From: Vicinamibacterales bacterium
GTDB lineage: Bacteria > Acidobacteriota > Vicinamibacteria > Vicinamibacterales > 2-12-FULL-66-21
DNA length: 64,000 bases
Assembly (NCBI GenBank): GCA_036496585.1
Contig: DASXLB010000022.1
Span: 1 to 64,000, forward strand
Direction: 5' to 3'
In this document: piece by piece, positions 24,667 to 32,595 of the stretch
Numbering within the stretch: the stretch's first letter is position 1
How the letters are laid out: every line of letters begins with the position of its first letter
Made by a program: the position numbers and the translations under genes
Notes under the pieces: model-generated
Databases searched by the model: none
The model's input: the letters and a program-made list of their open reading frames with translations, nothing else
What the model was told of the DNA's origin: nothing

Positions 24667-25868
24667 GATCCGCCGGGGGCAATCGTCTGCAGTTCCTGGT
24701 AGACGCCGCGATGCGCCAGATTGAGCGCGTTGGTGATCGCGGCCATCGGCTCGAACGCCATGAAGCCTTTCGTCGTCGGAGCCGGCGCTCCCTCGGCGGG
24801 CGGCACCGCCGGAGGCGCGACCTTCACACCCTGAGCAGGGTCGACGGGAAAGGGACCCGACGAAGCGGGCGAGGTTGCCGGGCCTCCCGCGCCACCGCGT
24901 CCGGGTCCTCCCGGAGGACCGCCGGCGCGCCCTTGTCCTGCGCCGCGGCCGGCGCCGGACGGAAGAGGGGTCGACCACGCCAGCACCGTGCGGTATTTCG
25001 GTCCAAGCGTCACGTCGAGCTCCTTGCCGGCGGACATCAGCTTCATCGTCGCGCGGCCGTTCGCGTCGCGCACGAGATCCGTGAACACGTCGTCGATGAG
25101 CGCGTACTTCTTGAGCTGGATATTGGTGCGATCCGATCCGAAGAAGTTCTCGATCGGCTGCGTCTCGCCCGTCGGCAGCCGCTGCGGTATCTCGATCCAA
25201 TGGGTCTTCGCGTCGAGCGACGCGGTCCAGTCGTCGCGGTTACCGTCGGGCATCTCGAAGATCGGGTGGAAGCCAATAGCCACGGGCATCGGCTCGCTGC
25301 TCAGGTTCTCGAGCTTCGTCCGCACTTCGAGCACGCCGTTCGACACCCGGTAGGTCATGGTGATCGTGTGAGCAAACGGAAACTGCTTGATGAAAGCCGG
25401 AATCTTGTAGAAGTCCAGCCGGCAGGTGACCCACGCCGCGTCGCGGTCGGCTTTGGCTTCGACCAGCTGCCACGCTTTCACGCCGTTGACGTACCCGGTT
25501 TGCGGAATCGGCCCGCGGACGTTCCCCAGTTCGAGGTCAAAGTTGTATTTCTTGTCGTTGGCGTAGAAGGCGGTCTCGTCGAGACGATTCGCAAACGGCG
25601 CCAGGATCGGCACGCCGTTGAGCCCGGGGCGGTTCTCGAAGTCGGCGAGCGTGGCGGAGGCTCGAACGAGGTCCTTGCCCTTCACCTGGACCTTCCAGGC
25701 ATTGCTCATGCTCCACACGACGGAGACGTTCATCTGCGCGCCGCTGTCGGCCAGCTCGACGACGTCGCCGTTCTGCTGCGCCGAATAGCGCTGCGCGGCC
25801 GCCGGTGCGGCCGATGCGGCGACGATCGCTGCCGCCAGCACGAAGTGCATCAATCTCAACACGCTCAT
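24627..25868 (-). CDS. Secreted aldose 1-epimerase-like protein
   Basis: A 413-residue exported galactose-mutarotase-fold protein. The signal peptide ends near AAPAAAQ. Family marks are ILAPFANRLDE (substrate Asn-Arg), the catalytic-His region IGFHPIFEMP, and the C-terminal WEESFW, whose Glu may be the catalytic base. Between about 295 and 365 there is a Gly/Pro/Arg-rich insert (GAGRGAGQGRAGGPPGGPGR and a Pro/Ala-rich stretch) absent from cytoplasmic GalM. The role may be periplasmic sugar anomer conversion, but the neighbours give no pathway. Confidence 0.75.
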   Translation of the reverse strand: MSVLRLMHFVLAAAIVAASAAPAAAQRYSAQQNGDVVELADSGAQMNVSVVWSMSNAWKVQVKGKDLVRASATLADFENRPGLNGVPILAPFANRLDETAFYANDKKYNFDLELGNVRGPIPQTGYVNGVKAWQLVEAKADRDAAWVTCRLDFYKIPAFIKQFPFAHTITMTYRVSNGVLEVRTKLENLSSEPMPVAIGFHPIFEMPDGNRDDWTASLDAKTHWIEIPQRLPTGETQPIENFFGSDRTNIQLKKYALIDDVFTDLVRDANGRATMKLMSAGKELDVTLGPKYRTVLAWSTPLPSGAGRGAGQGRAGGPPGGPGRGGAGGPATSPASSGPFPVDPAQGVKVAPPAVPPAEGAPAPTTKGFMAFEPMAAITNALNLAHRGVYQELQTIAPGGSWEESFWITTKGY

Positions 25869-25956
25869 GACGACTCTCCGCTCCAGGAGTGGGCCGCTCT
25901 TGCTGTGACGCGCCGATTATGCCACGCACGAGCGCGGTGTGGATTACATTGGGTTC

Positions 25957-26292
25957 ATGCAGCTACACGCCGCGCGCCTGTGCCTCGACTGCCAGGAAGT
26001 GCATTCGGAGACCCGGTGCCCGGTCTGCGCATCGGAGACGTTTGCGCCGCTCAGTCGCTGGATCCCGGCCGAGGAGCGGCGAACACGCGCCCGCGCGGAC
26101 TCGGCCGAGAGCGTCGACGCCCTGCGGCGGCTGATCGCACCCGCGCCGCGCCAGGCTCGATCGAAATGGCCGACGCGAGCCGCGCTCGTGCTGGCGACGG
26201 TCGGAGTCGGAAGCTGGCTGTGGCGTCGAGTCCCCGACGGCCGCGGCGGCGAGGGAGAGCGCGAGACGGGCAATCGATCGACGACGAAGTGA
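25957..26292 (+). CDS. Small zinc-ribbon membrane protein
   Basis: A 111-residue protein. An N-terminal four-Cys ribbon (CLDCQEV near residue 9, CPVCAS near 22) precedes a basic linker and one C-terminal membrane helix (about 74-88, AALVLATVGVGSWLW). The cytosolic ribbon tethered to the membrane resembles other zinc-ribbon tail-anchored proteins. The function is unknown. An in-frame GTG at 25939 is an alternative start; neither has a good ribosome-binding site. It is divergent from the epimerase-like gene. Confidence 0.6.
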   Translation: MQLHAARLCLDCQEVHSETRCPVCASETFAPLSRWIPAEERRTRARADSAESVDALRRLIAPAPRQARSKWPTRAALVLATVGVGSWLWRRVPDGRGGEGERETGNRSTTK

Positions 26293-26304
26293 GGGTTCGC
26301 GCGA

Positions 26305-26598
26305 TCAGCGCTCGCCCTGGCGTCGATCGGCGCGCGTCTTCCCGCGGCGATCGCGGCGTCCCTGCCGTCGTTCCGTGCTGTCGCTCTCGGCCGGCATCAC
26401 CGGCCATTGATGGAGGCACGTCCGGCAGCGCCAGTACAGCATCACCGTCTGCCGCTCGACGGCCGACGAAACCGCGATCTCGAGGCCATGGCAACGCTGG
26501 CAGCCGGCCGGAACGATCAGCCTAAGGGGAGGCGAGCCTGCCGCCGGGACTGGACGAGCGGGCGAAATACGGGCGAGTTCAGCGCGTTCTGCAGGCAT
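26305..26598 (-). CDS. Small CxxC...CxxC protein with basic tail
   Basis: A 97-residue protein with CQRC near residue 33 and CRTC near 58 and a hydrophobic strand between them (VERQTVMLYWRC), i.e. a likely zinc ribbon, then a highly charged tail (STERRQGRRDRRGKTRADRR). A GGGGGAGCG ribosome-binding site 5 bases before the ATG at 26598 fixes the start. It converges with the preceding small zinc-ribbon gene. The function is unknown. Confidence 0.6.
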   Translation of the reverse strand: MPAERAELARISPARPVPAAGSPPLRLIVPAGCQRCHGLEIAVSSAVERQTVMLYWRCRTCLHQWPVMPAESDSTERRQGRRDRRGKTRADRRQGER

Positions 26599-26628
26599 GA
26601 TGTCGCTCCCCCCCATCATAGCGGGCAA

Positions 26629-27002
26629 TCGCCAATCCAGTCGAGGTCGCGGTAAGTCGTTGAAAGAACATGGGCGACGCGGTTGGACACCGGCAGCGGG
26701 ACGTTCAGGAAAGGGACGAGGAGGTTGTCCCTCTCATTTACGTCCTGCTGCCGGCGGGTACTCCGCGCCGACGTGGAGTCGACCGCCCGTGCGCGACCTG
26801 GAGACAGAGGTCGGACTGGGAACGGGCGTGTTCGGCTTTCGTGGCGCGGAGGTCTCGGCGCGTCTCCCGAGCGAGACGCAAAGGGCGATCGTGGCAGACG
26901 TCAACGGCACCGGCGAACTCATCAGCGATGATACACGCCGCCTGTGGCGAGTCTGTGAAACGTGGAAGAGGAGGTGCGTTCGCGGCCGATCGGACGCGCG
27001 CC
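26629..27002. other. Intergenic stretch without a supported gene
   Basis: I find no convincing gene, RNA or repeat in these 374 bases. Open frames here have Arg/Gly-rich or Ser/Pro-rich translations typical of unselected GC-rich DNA, and no ribosome-binding site supports any of them. Confidence 0.6.
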
Positions 27003-27632
27003 CTACTTGTCTTTGTCGTTGCGCTGGAACACGGCGGTCGCTTCGGGCGTGTTCTGGTTCATGCCTTCGAGCTTGCCCTTCATGACCAGACGGCCTGCCT
27101 CATCGAGATTCCAGACGCGAATCAGCTTGCTGCGGGTGGCCGAGAACTCCTGGCGAAGCTTGTCCTTGTCCCAATGGCATTTCGCCGTCACGGCCACGTC
27201 CGACATCTGGACCTTCTGCCCCTTGTCGTTCAGGTCGCAGGTCTGCTGGCCGCGTTCGTCGGTGATCGAGAAGGTCTCGGCGGTCGCGGCAATCGTGATC
27301 CGCGGCGCGATCTGCCGGAGCTGCATCATCACGCCGCGCTCGGCGAGTTCGGCCGGCGTGAGGTCGTCGTTCGAGGAGGGCGTATCGCCGCCGCCACCGC
27401 CGCCGCGCCCGCCGCGCTGAAGAGGACTCGCGGAGATGGCGAACGCGGCGCCGCCGCGCCTGCCCCCGTTGCCGCGCGCCGGCGCGAACGCAGGGCTGAG
27501 CGCGAGGTCGATCGTCCACGCGCCGGACATCTGCTTGGCCACGTCTGCGACGGACGTCTTCTGACCCGCCATCGGCGCCGCGGCCGCGACGATCAGCGCT
27601 CCCGCCACGGCAAATCTGACAACCATGTGCAT
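27003..27632 (-). CDS. Secreted protein of unknown function
   Basis: A 209-residue protein with a signal peptide (VVRFAVAGALIVAAAAPMAGQ). The mature part has a short segment with AWTIDLALSPAF, a Gly/Arg-rich low-complexity stretch (about 55-85, RGGRGGGGGGD), then a beta-rich domain (ITIAATAETFSITDERGQQ, VAVTAKCHWDKDKLRQEFS, LIRVWNLDEAGRLVMKGKLEG). The last part resembles lipocalin-like or antioxidant-type beta sheets common in acidobacterial secreted proteins. It lies 11 bases after the DUF1080 gene, so it is probably the last gene of that operon. Confidence 0.7.
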   Translation of the reverse strand: MHMVVRFAVAGALIVAAAAPMAGQKTSVADVAKQMSGAWTIDLALSPAFAPARGNGGRRGGAAFAISASPLQRGGRGGGGGGDTPSSNDDLTPAELAERGVMMQLRQIAPRITIAATAETFSITDERGQQTCDLNDKGQKVQMSDVAVTAKCHWDKDKLRQEFSATRSKLIRVWNLDEAGRLVMKGKLEGMNQNTPEATAVFQRNDKDK

Positions 27633-27643
27633 CGTTCCCCCGG

Positions 27644-28471
27644 TTACTGTTTCAGCCAGATATTGCGGAACGAGACCTTGCCCGTCCCGTACTGCTCGAT
27701 CTGGAGCGCGATCACGCCTGCCGCTTTGCGCGCGGCCGTATCGTCGTCTACTACGACGGCCATCAACTGACCGTTGACGATGTGGGTGAGCGTGGAGCCG
27801 CGGGCGATGATGTGGATCTGGTTCCAGTCCCCCTGCCGCAGCACGGTGCGCAGGGCATCCCGATCTCCGATGGCGCCGAGCACCCGTGGACGCAGTCCCG
27901 GCTCCATGCGCACGACGTGACCCCGCCAGCCGATCTGCGTCTCGGCGCGGGTCGTGTCCTGGACGTTGCCGTCGTTGTCGAGCGGGTAGTCGAAATCGAG
28001 TCCGTAGCCCATCACGTTCCAGCGCGGATCCGCCGGCACGGCGGGCGGGGCCTGCTGCGGCCGGGCGGCCGCGGCTGGATTGCGCGGCGGGGCAATCGCG
28101 CGAGGGGGCGCCGGGCCGACCTTGCCCCGATAGAACACGCCGCTGTGGATGTCCTGGCCGGCCTTGATCTCCAGCGTCAGTTCGAAATCGGCCGGCTCGC
28201 CGCCGCGCCAGACGATGAACGTGCTACCGACGCGGCGTTCGGCCGTGCTCTCGGCGGTGATCGCGCCGTCCTCCACCTTCCACACGGCGGGATTGCCGTC
28301 CCAGCCGGTCAGCGTCGTGCCATCGAAGATCGACGTCCATCCGACGTGATTGCCGTCGTCGCGCGCCTCGGGGGGATAGCCGCAGCCGGGGCACGGACTG
28401 ACGAGGCCTGGTCCGGGTGCCTGCGCGAGGGCCAGGGCGAGCACGGCGTAGACGGCGATGAGATAACGCAT
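27644..28471 (-). CDS. Secreted DUF1080 (3-keto-disaccharide hydrolase-like) protein
   Basis: A 275-residue exported protein with a concanavalin-like jelly-roll of the DUF1080 family. The signal peptide is residues 1-20. The domain starts WTSIFDGTTLTGWDGN and contains WKVEDGAITAES, FELTLEIKAGQDIHSGVFYRG, WNQIHIIARGSTLTHIVNGQL and the ending IALQIEQYGTGKVSFRNIWLK. A Pro/Ala-rich insert lies near the middle. Some family members hydrolyse 3-keto-glycosides, so a role in periplasmic sugar breakdown is plausible. It starts 9 bases after the upstream gene. Confidence 0.88.
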   Translation of the reverse strand: MRYLIAVYAVLALALAQAPGPGLVSPCPGCGYPPEARDDGNHVGWTSIFDGTTLTGWDGNPAVWKVEDGAITAESTAERRVGSTFIVWRGGEPADFELTLEIKAGQDIHSGVFYRGKVGPAPPRAIAPPRNPAAAARPQQAPPAVPADPRWNVMGYGLDFDYPLDNDGNVQDTTRAETQIGWRGHVVRMEPGLRPRVLGAIGDRDALRTVLRQGDWNQIHIIARGSTLTHIVNGQLMAVVVDDDTAARKAAGVIALQIEQYGTGKVSFRNIWLKQ

Positions 28472-28480
28472 GCGATGGAC

Positions 28481-29299
28481 CTATCTCCGCTTGTCGGGCA
28501 GCCGCCGCTGTTGAGCCCCGTCGTAGATGTGATCCTTCGGATCGATTTGACGCATGGGATGCTGGCGCGCGCGCTCCTCCTGCGCCTGGGCGGCGATGCC
28601 GGGGACGCGCGAGATGATGAACAGGGCGTTGGCGATCTCGGGCGGGATCCCGATGTCGCCGCACACCGCCGCGATCGCACCGTCGATGTTGATCGGCAGC
28701 GCGCGATCGTCCGGAAGCCCGGCCATCACCAGCTCCACGGCTCGGATCATCTGGATGTGCGTCCCCTCAATCTCGAGCTCGAGCGCCATCTGGAACAATC
28801 GCGCGGCGCGCGGGTCGCGGGTGTGGAAGCGGTGGCCGAAGCCCGGCATCGGCTCGCCGGCGTTCTCGCAGCGGGTGACGATCTCGGTGGCCGCCTCGTG
28901 ATAACTGGCGCCCTTGCGCACGCGTTCCAGCCCCTGGTCGAGGAACTGCATGCACGGCTCGATGTCGCCGCCATGGTGACGCCCGAAGCCGAGAATGCCG
29001 GCCGCGACGCAGGCGCGCAGCGGCGCGCCGGTGGTCGCCGTGTTTCGCGCGGCCAGCGTCGACGGTGGCGTCACGCCGTGATCGATGAAGGAGACCAGCA
29101 CGGCTTCCATCAGGCTGCCGATGCCGGGCGATGGCACTTCTCCCATCAGCAGCGTGTAGATCGCTTCGCCGAACGTCAGCCGCCCCATGATCTCGTCGAC
29201 CGGGTAGCCGCGGAGGAGGATCTTGTTGGGCTCGATGCAGGTGAGCGCCGTCCGCCACTGCTCGCTGCCGCCGGCTCCGCGCGTGTGGTCGCGGCTCAC
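28481..29299 (-). CDS. Citryl-CoA lyase/citrate-synthase-like enzyme
   Basis: A 272-residue short member of the citrate synthase superfamily. It matches the citryl-CoA lyase/ATP-citrate-lyase C-terminal type: LLRGYPVDEIMGRLTFGEAI, GRHHGGDIEPC (catalytic His region), GFGHRFHTRDPRA (CoA and His), and NIDGAIAAVCGDIG (catalytic Asp). Full citrate synthases are about 430 residues, so the large N-terminal domain is missing as in that subfamily. The reaction would be cleavage (or formation) of citryl-CoA or a similar acyl-CoA. No citryl-CoA synthetase is nearby. The GTG start overlaps the upp stop (GTGA). Confidence 0.78.
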   Translation of the reverse strand: MSRDHTRGAGGSEQWRTALTCIEPNKILLRGYPVDEIMGRLTFGEAIYTLLMGEVPSPGIGSLMEAVLVSFIDHGVTPPSTLAARNTATTGAPLRACVAAGILGFGRHHGGDIEPCMQFLDQGLERVRKGASYHEAATEIVTRCENAGEPMPGFGHRFHTRDPRAARLFQMALELEIEGTHIQMIRAVELVMAGLPDDRALPINIDGAIAAVCGDIGIPPEIANALFIISRVPGIAAQAQEERARQHPMRQIDPKDHIYDGAQQRRLPDKRR

Positions 29300-29919
29300 A
29301 GCGTTCCGTAGAGGCGATCGCCGAAGTCGCCGAGCCCCGGCACGATGTACTTGTGGTCGTTCAACTGCCGGTCGATCGCCGGCGTATAGATGCGGACGCC
29401 CGGATGATGGCGCTGCACCAGATCGACGCCTTCCGGTGCGGCGACGATGCAGATCATGCGGATGTCGCGCGCGCCGGCGCTGGTCAGGTGATCGAGCGCC
29501 GCCACCGCGCTGCCGCCGGTCGCCAGCATCGGGTCGATCATCAGCACGACGCTGTTCTGGAGGCCGCGCGGCAGTTTCGAATAGTACTGCGACGCGATGG
29601 CGGTGCTCTCGTCGCGCTGCAGCCCGATGTGGCCGACCCGCGCCGAGGGGATGAGCTCGAGCACCGCGTCGAGCATCCCGAGGCCGGCGCGCAGCACCGG
29701 AACCACCACGACGTCAGCGGTGACGCGTCGCCCGTCGGCCGGCGCCAGCGGCGTCTGCACGGTGACGGCGGTCGCCGGCAGGTCGCGCGTCGCCTCGGCG
29801 GCGAGGAGCAGGCTGATGCGCACCGCCATCCGCCGGAACAGCTCGGGCGGCGTGGCGTGGTCACGCAGCGTCACGAGCGCGTCCTGCACGAGCGGGTGCT
29901 CGATGAGGTGGACCGACAC
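29296..29919 (-). CDS. upp: Uracil phosphoribosyltransferase
   Basis: A 207-residue UPRTase converting uracil and PRPP to UMP. Family marks are VHLIEHPLVQDALVTLRD at the N-terminus, VVPVLRAGLGMLDAVL, the flexible loop with YYSKLP, the PRPP motif VVLMIDPMLATGGSAVAAL and the uracil-binding end YIVPGLGDFGDRLYGT. The GTG at 29919 gives the usual length. An ATG five codons upstream (29934) overlaps the predicted -10 box, so the GTG is preferred, read from a leaderless message. It leads the leftward set upp, citryl-CoA-lyase-like, DUF1080, secreted protein. Confidence 0.95.
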   Translation of the reverse strand: MSVHLIEHPLVQDALVTLRDHATPPELFRRMAVRISLLLAAEATRDLPATAVTVQTPLAPADGRRVTADVVVVPVLRAGLGMLDAVLELIPSARVGHIGLQRDESTAIASQYYSKLPRGLQNSVVLMIDPMLATGGSAVAALDHLTSAGARDIRMICIVAAPEGVDLVQRHHPGVRIYTPAIDRQLNDHKYIVPGLGDFGDRLYGTL

Positions 29920-29925
29920 GCTCGC

Positions 29926-29931
29926 ACTATA
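29926..29931 (-). promoter_or_regulatory. -10 box of a probable leaderless upp promoter
   Basis: Minus-strand TATAGT ends 6 bases before the GTG start of upp. There is no Shine-Dalgarno sequence. Confidence 0.45.
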
Positions 29932-29951
29932 CATCCACGTCCGCCCGCTCG

Positions 29952-29957
29952 TATAGA
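29952..29957 (+). promoter_or_regulatory. -10-like box of the amidohydrolase gene
   Basis: TATAGA lies 11 bases before the ATG at 29969. TATACA at 29929-29934, 17 bases upstream, may serve as -35 and overlaps the upp -10 box on the other strand, so the two promoters would compete. Confidence 0.4.
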
Positions 29958-29968
29958 ATCGGACACTC

Positions 29969-31351
29969 ATGCTGAGCCGGTTGACACTCGTGGCCGCGAT
30001 CGCCGCCCTCCTGGCGCAGGCGCCGCGCATACGGACCGTGTCGCTGGTGATCACCAACGGCACGGTGGTGACGGTCGACGCGGCGCGGCGCGTGATTCCG
30101 CGCGGCGCGGTCGCCATCGACGGCCGCGACATCGTCGCGGTCGACACGGCCGATCAGGTGGCCGCGAGCTATCGCGGCCGCGACACCATCGACGCCTCCG
30201 GCAGCGTCGTCATGCCGGGTCTGATCAACACGCACACCCACGCGCCGATGGTGCTGTTCCGCGGCCTGGCCGACGATCTGGCGTTGATGGACTGGCTGCA
30301 GAAGTACATCTTCCCGGCCGAGGCAAAAACCGTCTCGCCTGAGTTCGTCCGCGTGGGCACGCGGCTGGCGGCGCTCGAAATGATCGAGTCCGGCACGACG
30401 ACCTACACCGACATGTATTATTTCGAGGACGAGATCGCGCGCGCCACCAAGGCGGCGGGTCTGCGCGGCGTGCTCGGCGAGACGATTATCCGGTTCCCGG
30501 TGGCCGACGCGAAGACGCCGGCCGACAGTCTGGCGCTGACGGAACGGTTCGCCCGCGAGTTCGCCGGCGACGACCTGATCACGCCGGCGGTCGCGCCGCA
30601 CGCGATGTATACCCTCGACGCCGACACGCTCAAGGCGTGCCGCGCGCTGGCCGACCGCCTGCACATCCCCGTCATCATTCATCTCGCCGAGACGAGCGAC
30701 GAGGTCAAGACCGCGCAGGACCAATACCACCTGACGCCGACGGCGTTTCTCGACTCGATCGGCTTCTGGGGGCCGCGCACGGTGGCGGCCCACGCGGTTC
30801 ACGTGACGCCCGCCGACATCGAGATCCTGGCGGCGCGGCACGTCGGCGTGTCGCACAACCCCGAGAGCAACATGAAGCTCGCCAGCGGCACGGCGCCGGT
30901 GGAGGCGATGCGTCGGGCCGGGGTTGTCGTCGGGCTCGGCACCGACGGCGCCGCGAGCAACAACGACCTCGACATGTTCGAGGCCATGCGCCAGGCGGCG
31001 TTCCTGCAAAAGCTCGTCGACAACGACCCGCGTGCGATTCCGGCGCCGGTCGCGGTGGAGATGGCGACCATCGACGGCGCGCGCGTCCTCGGGATGGAGA
31101 AGACGATCGGCTCGCTCGAGTCCGGCAAGCGCGCCGACGTCATCGTCGTCTCGATGGCCGCGGCGCGGCAGACGCCGATGTACGACCCGGTGTCGCACCT
31201 GGTCTACGTGACGCGCGGCGACGACGTGCAGACGACGATCGTCAACGGCCGTGTGCTGATGCGCGACCGCAAGGTGCTGACGCTCGACGCGCGACAGGTG
31301 CTCGCCGATGCGCGCGCGATGGCCGACAAGGTCCGCGCCGCCGTCAGGTAA
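29969..31351 (+). CDS. Secreted-type amidohydrolase (MTA/SAH/adenosine-type deaminase family)
   Basis: A 460-residue metal-dependent hydrolase of the AtzA/TrzN/MtaD group. The N-terminus is hydrophobic (SRLTLVAAIAALLAQAP), so it may be exported or membrane-held. Metal ligands are PGLINTHTHAP (HxH), HAVHVTPAD, HLAETSDE and LGTDGAASNN (Asp). A VAPHAMYT motif and SHNPESNMKLASG match methylthioadenosine/S-adenosylhomocysteine deaminases. The likely reaction is deamination of an adenosine-like nucleoside or other N-heterocycle. With hpt, upp and deoC adjacent, nucleoside salvage is the natural context. Confidence 0.85.
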   Translation: MLSRLTLVAAIAALLAQAPRIRTVSLVITNGTVVTVDAARRVIPRGAVAIDGRDIVAVDTADQVAASYRGRDTIDASGSVVMPGLINTHTHAPMVLFRGLADDLALMDWLQKYIFPAEAKTVSPEFVRVGTRLAALEMIESGTTTYTDMYYFEDEIARATKAAGLRGVLGETIIRFPVADAKTPADSLALTERFAREFAGDDLITPAVAPHAMYTLDADTLKACRALADRLHIPVIIHLAETSDEVKTAQDQYHLTPTAFLDSIGFWGPRTVAAHAVHVTPADIEILAARHVGVSHNPESNMKLASGTAPVEAMRRAGVVVGLGTDGAASNNDLDMFEAMRQAAFLQKLVDNDPRAIPAPVAVEMATIDGARVLGMEKTIGSLESGKRADVIVVSMAAARQTPMYDPVSHLVYVTRGDDVQTTIVNGRVLMRDRKVLTLDARQVLADARAMADKVRAAVR

Positions 31352-31358
31352 AACGTCC

Positions 31359-31880
31359 ATGCCGACCACGACTACGCTGATCGCCCAAGCCGACATCCAC
31401 GCGCGGATCCGCACCATGGCCGCCGAAATCGAGCGCGACTACCCGGGAGAGGATGGCATCCATCTCGTCGCCATCCTCAAGGGCGGCTTCATGTTCATGG
31501 CCGACCTGGTGCGGGCGATGAGCGAGCGCGTCACCATGGATTTCATGGCGGTGTCGAGCTACGGGAAGGGGACGACGTCTTCCGGCCAGGTGCGCGTGCT
31601 CAAGGATCTGGACAGCAACGTCGAAGGGCGGCACGTCATCCTCGTCGAAGACATTGTCGATACGGGGCTGACGCTGCACTACCTGCAGGACCTGCTGAAG
31701 GCGCGGGCGCCGCAGACGCTGAAGACAGCGTGTCTGCTGAGCAAGCCGTCGCGGCGCAAGGTGGAGGTCGCCGTCGACTACATCGGGTTCACGATCGACG
31801 ATCATTTCGTGGTCGGCTACGGGCTGGACTACGCCGAGAAATACCGGAATCTCCCGTACATCGCGGTGCTGGAGCAGTGA
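31359..31880 (+). CDS. hpt: Hypoxanthine phosphoribosyltransferase
   Basis: A 173-residue purine salvage enzyme making IMP or GMP from hypoxanthine or guanine and PRPP. Marks in order: LVAILKGGFMFMADLVRAM, SSYGKGTTSSGQV (mobile loop), the PRPP motif VILVEDIVDTGLTL, KPSRRKVEVAVDYIGF (purine-binding Lys) and VVGYGLDYAEKYRNLPYI. It starts 7 bases after the deaminase gene, which could feed it with hypoxanthine through inosine. Confidence 0.95.
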   Translation: MPTTTTLIAQADIHARIRTMAAEIERDYPGEDGIHLVAILKGGFMFMADLVRAMSERVTMDFMAVSSYGKGTTSSGQVRVLKDLDSNVEGRHVILVEDIVDTGLTLHYLQDLLKARAPQTLKTACLLSKPSRRKVEVAVDYIGFTIDDHFVVGYGLDYAEKYRNLPYIAVLEQ

Positions 31881-31925
31881 TCGGCCGGCGGCCACTGGCC
31901 GAACCGCGACTGGGGTGAGGACCGA

Positions 31926-32564
31926 GTGACGCGAGTGTTTCAGATCATCACCGAGGCGGACGCCAGGCAGATCGAACGCGGCGCGACCGTGGAACTTGCC
32001 AAGGGCGGGCACGTCACGCCGCTGGCGGCCGACACGCTGCGCGAGCGGCGCGTGACCGTGGTGCCGGCGGGCTCGGTCGATCCCTTCCTGCCGGCTGACC
32101 TGGCGCCGAAGGCGGACATCCGGCGCGTGGCGATCGCCGGCGATCACACGAGCGGCGCGCTGCGCAAGGCGATCGTCCAGCATCTGCGCGGCAAGGCGAT
32201 CGAGGTCAACGATCTTGGCGTCGACGGCGTCGCGTCGGTTGATTATCCCGACACGGCGGCATCGGTCGCGAAGGCCGTCGCGCGGGGAGAAGCCGATGCC
32301 GGCATCGTCATCGACGGCGCAGGGATCGGGTCCGCGATTGCGGCGAACAAAGTCCGCGGCATCCGTGCCGCGATGGTGACCACCGAGACGGTTGCCCGAT
32401 ATTCCCGGGAGCACAACGGCACCAACGTCATGACCCTTGGGTCGACCTTCCTGCAACCCGACGAAGCGATCAGGCTGGTCGACGTCTGGCTGAGCACGCC
32501 CATGAAGGAACCGCGCTATATTCGTCGGCTGATGAAGATTCGGCGCCTCGAGGAGTCCTTCTGA
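31926..32564 (+). CDS. RpiB/LacAB-like isomerase with N-terminal extension
   Basis: A 212-residue protein. Residues about 67-205 are an RpiB/LacA/LacB sugar-phosphate isomerase domain: [59 protein letters not shown] and [14 protein letters not shown]. The usual CGTGIG active-site motif reads DGAGIG, so the catalytic Cys is Asp130 and the following Thr is Ala. The first 66 residues ([31 protein letters not shown]) are an extra domain. To my recollection it resembles N-terminal segments of microcompartment-associated enzymes such as EutQ/EutT. Activity is therefore uncertain. GAGG precedes the GTG start, and deoC follows. Confidence 0.75.
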   Translation: MTRVFQIITEADARQIERGATVELAKGGHVTPLAADTLRERRVTVVPAGSVDPFLPADLAPKADIRRVAIAGDHTSGALRKAIVQHLRGKAIEVNDLGVDGVASVDYPDTAASVAKAVARGEADAGIVIDGAGIGSAIAANKVRGIRAAMVTTETVARYSREHNGTNVMTLGSTFLQPDEAIRLVDVWLSTPMKEPRYIRRLMKIRRLEESF

Positions 32565-32595
32565 AACGCGTCGGCTGTCGGACATCGGCCAACCG

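Noticed and set aside
26629..27002. Small genes in the 374-base gap
   Set aside because: Candidate frames lack ribosome-binding sites and recognisable content on both strands.
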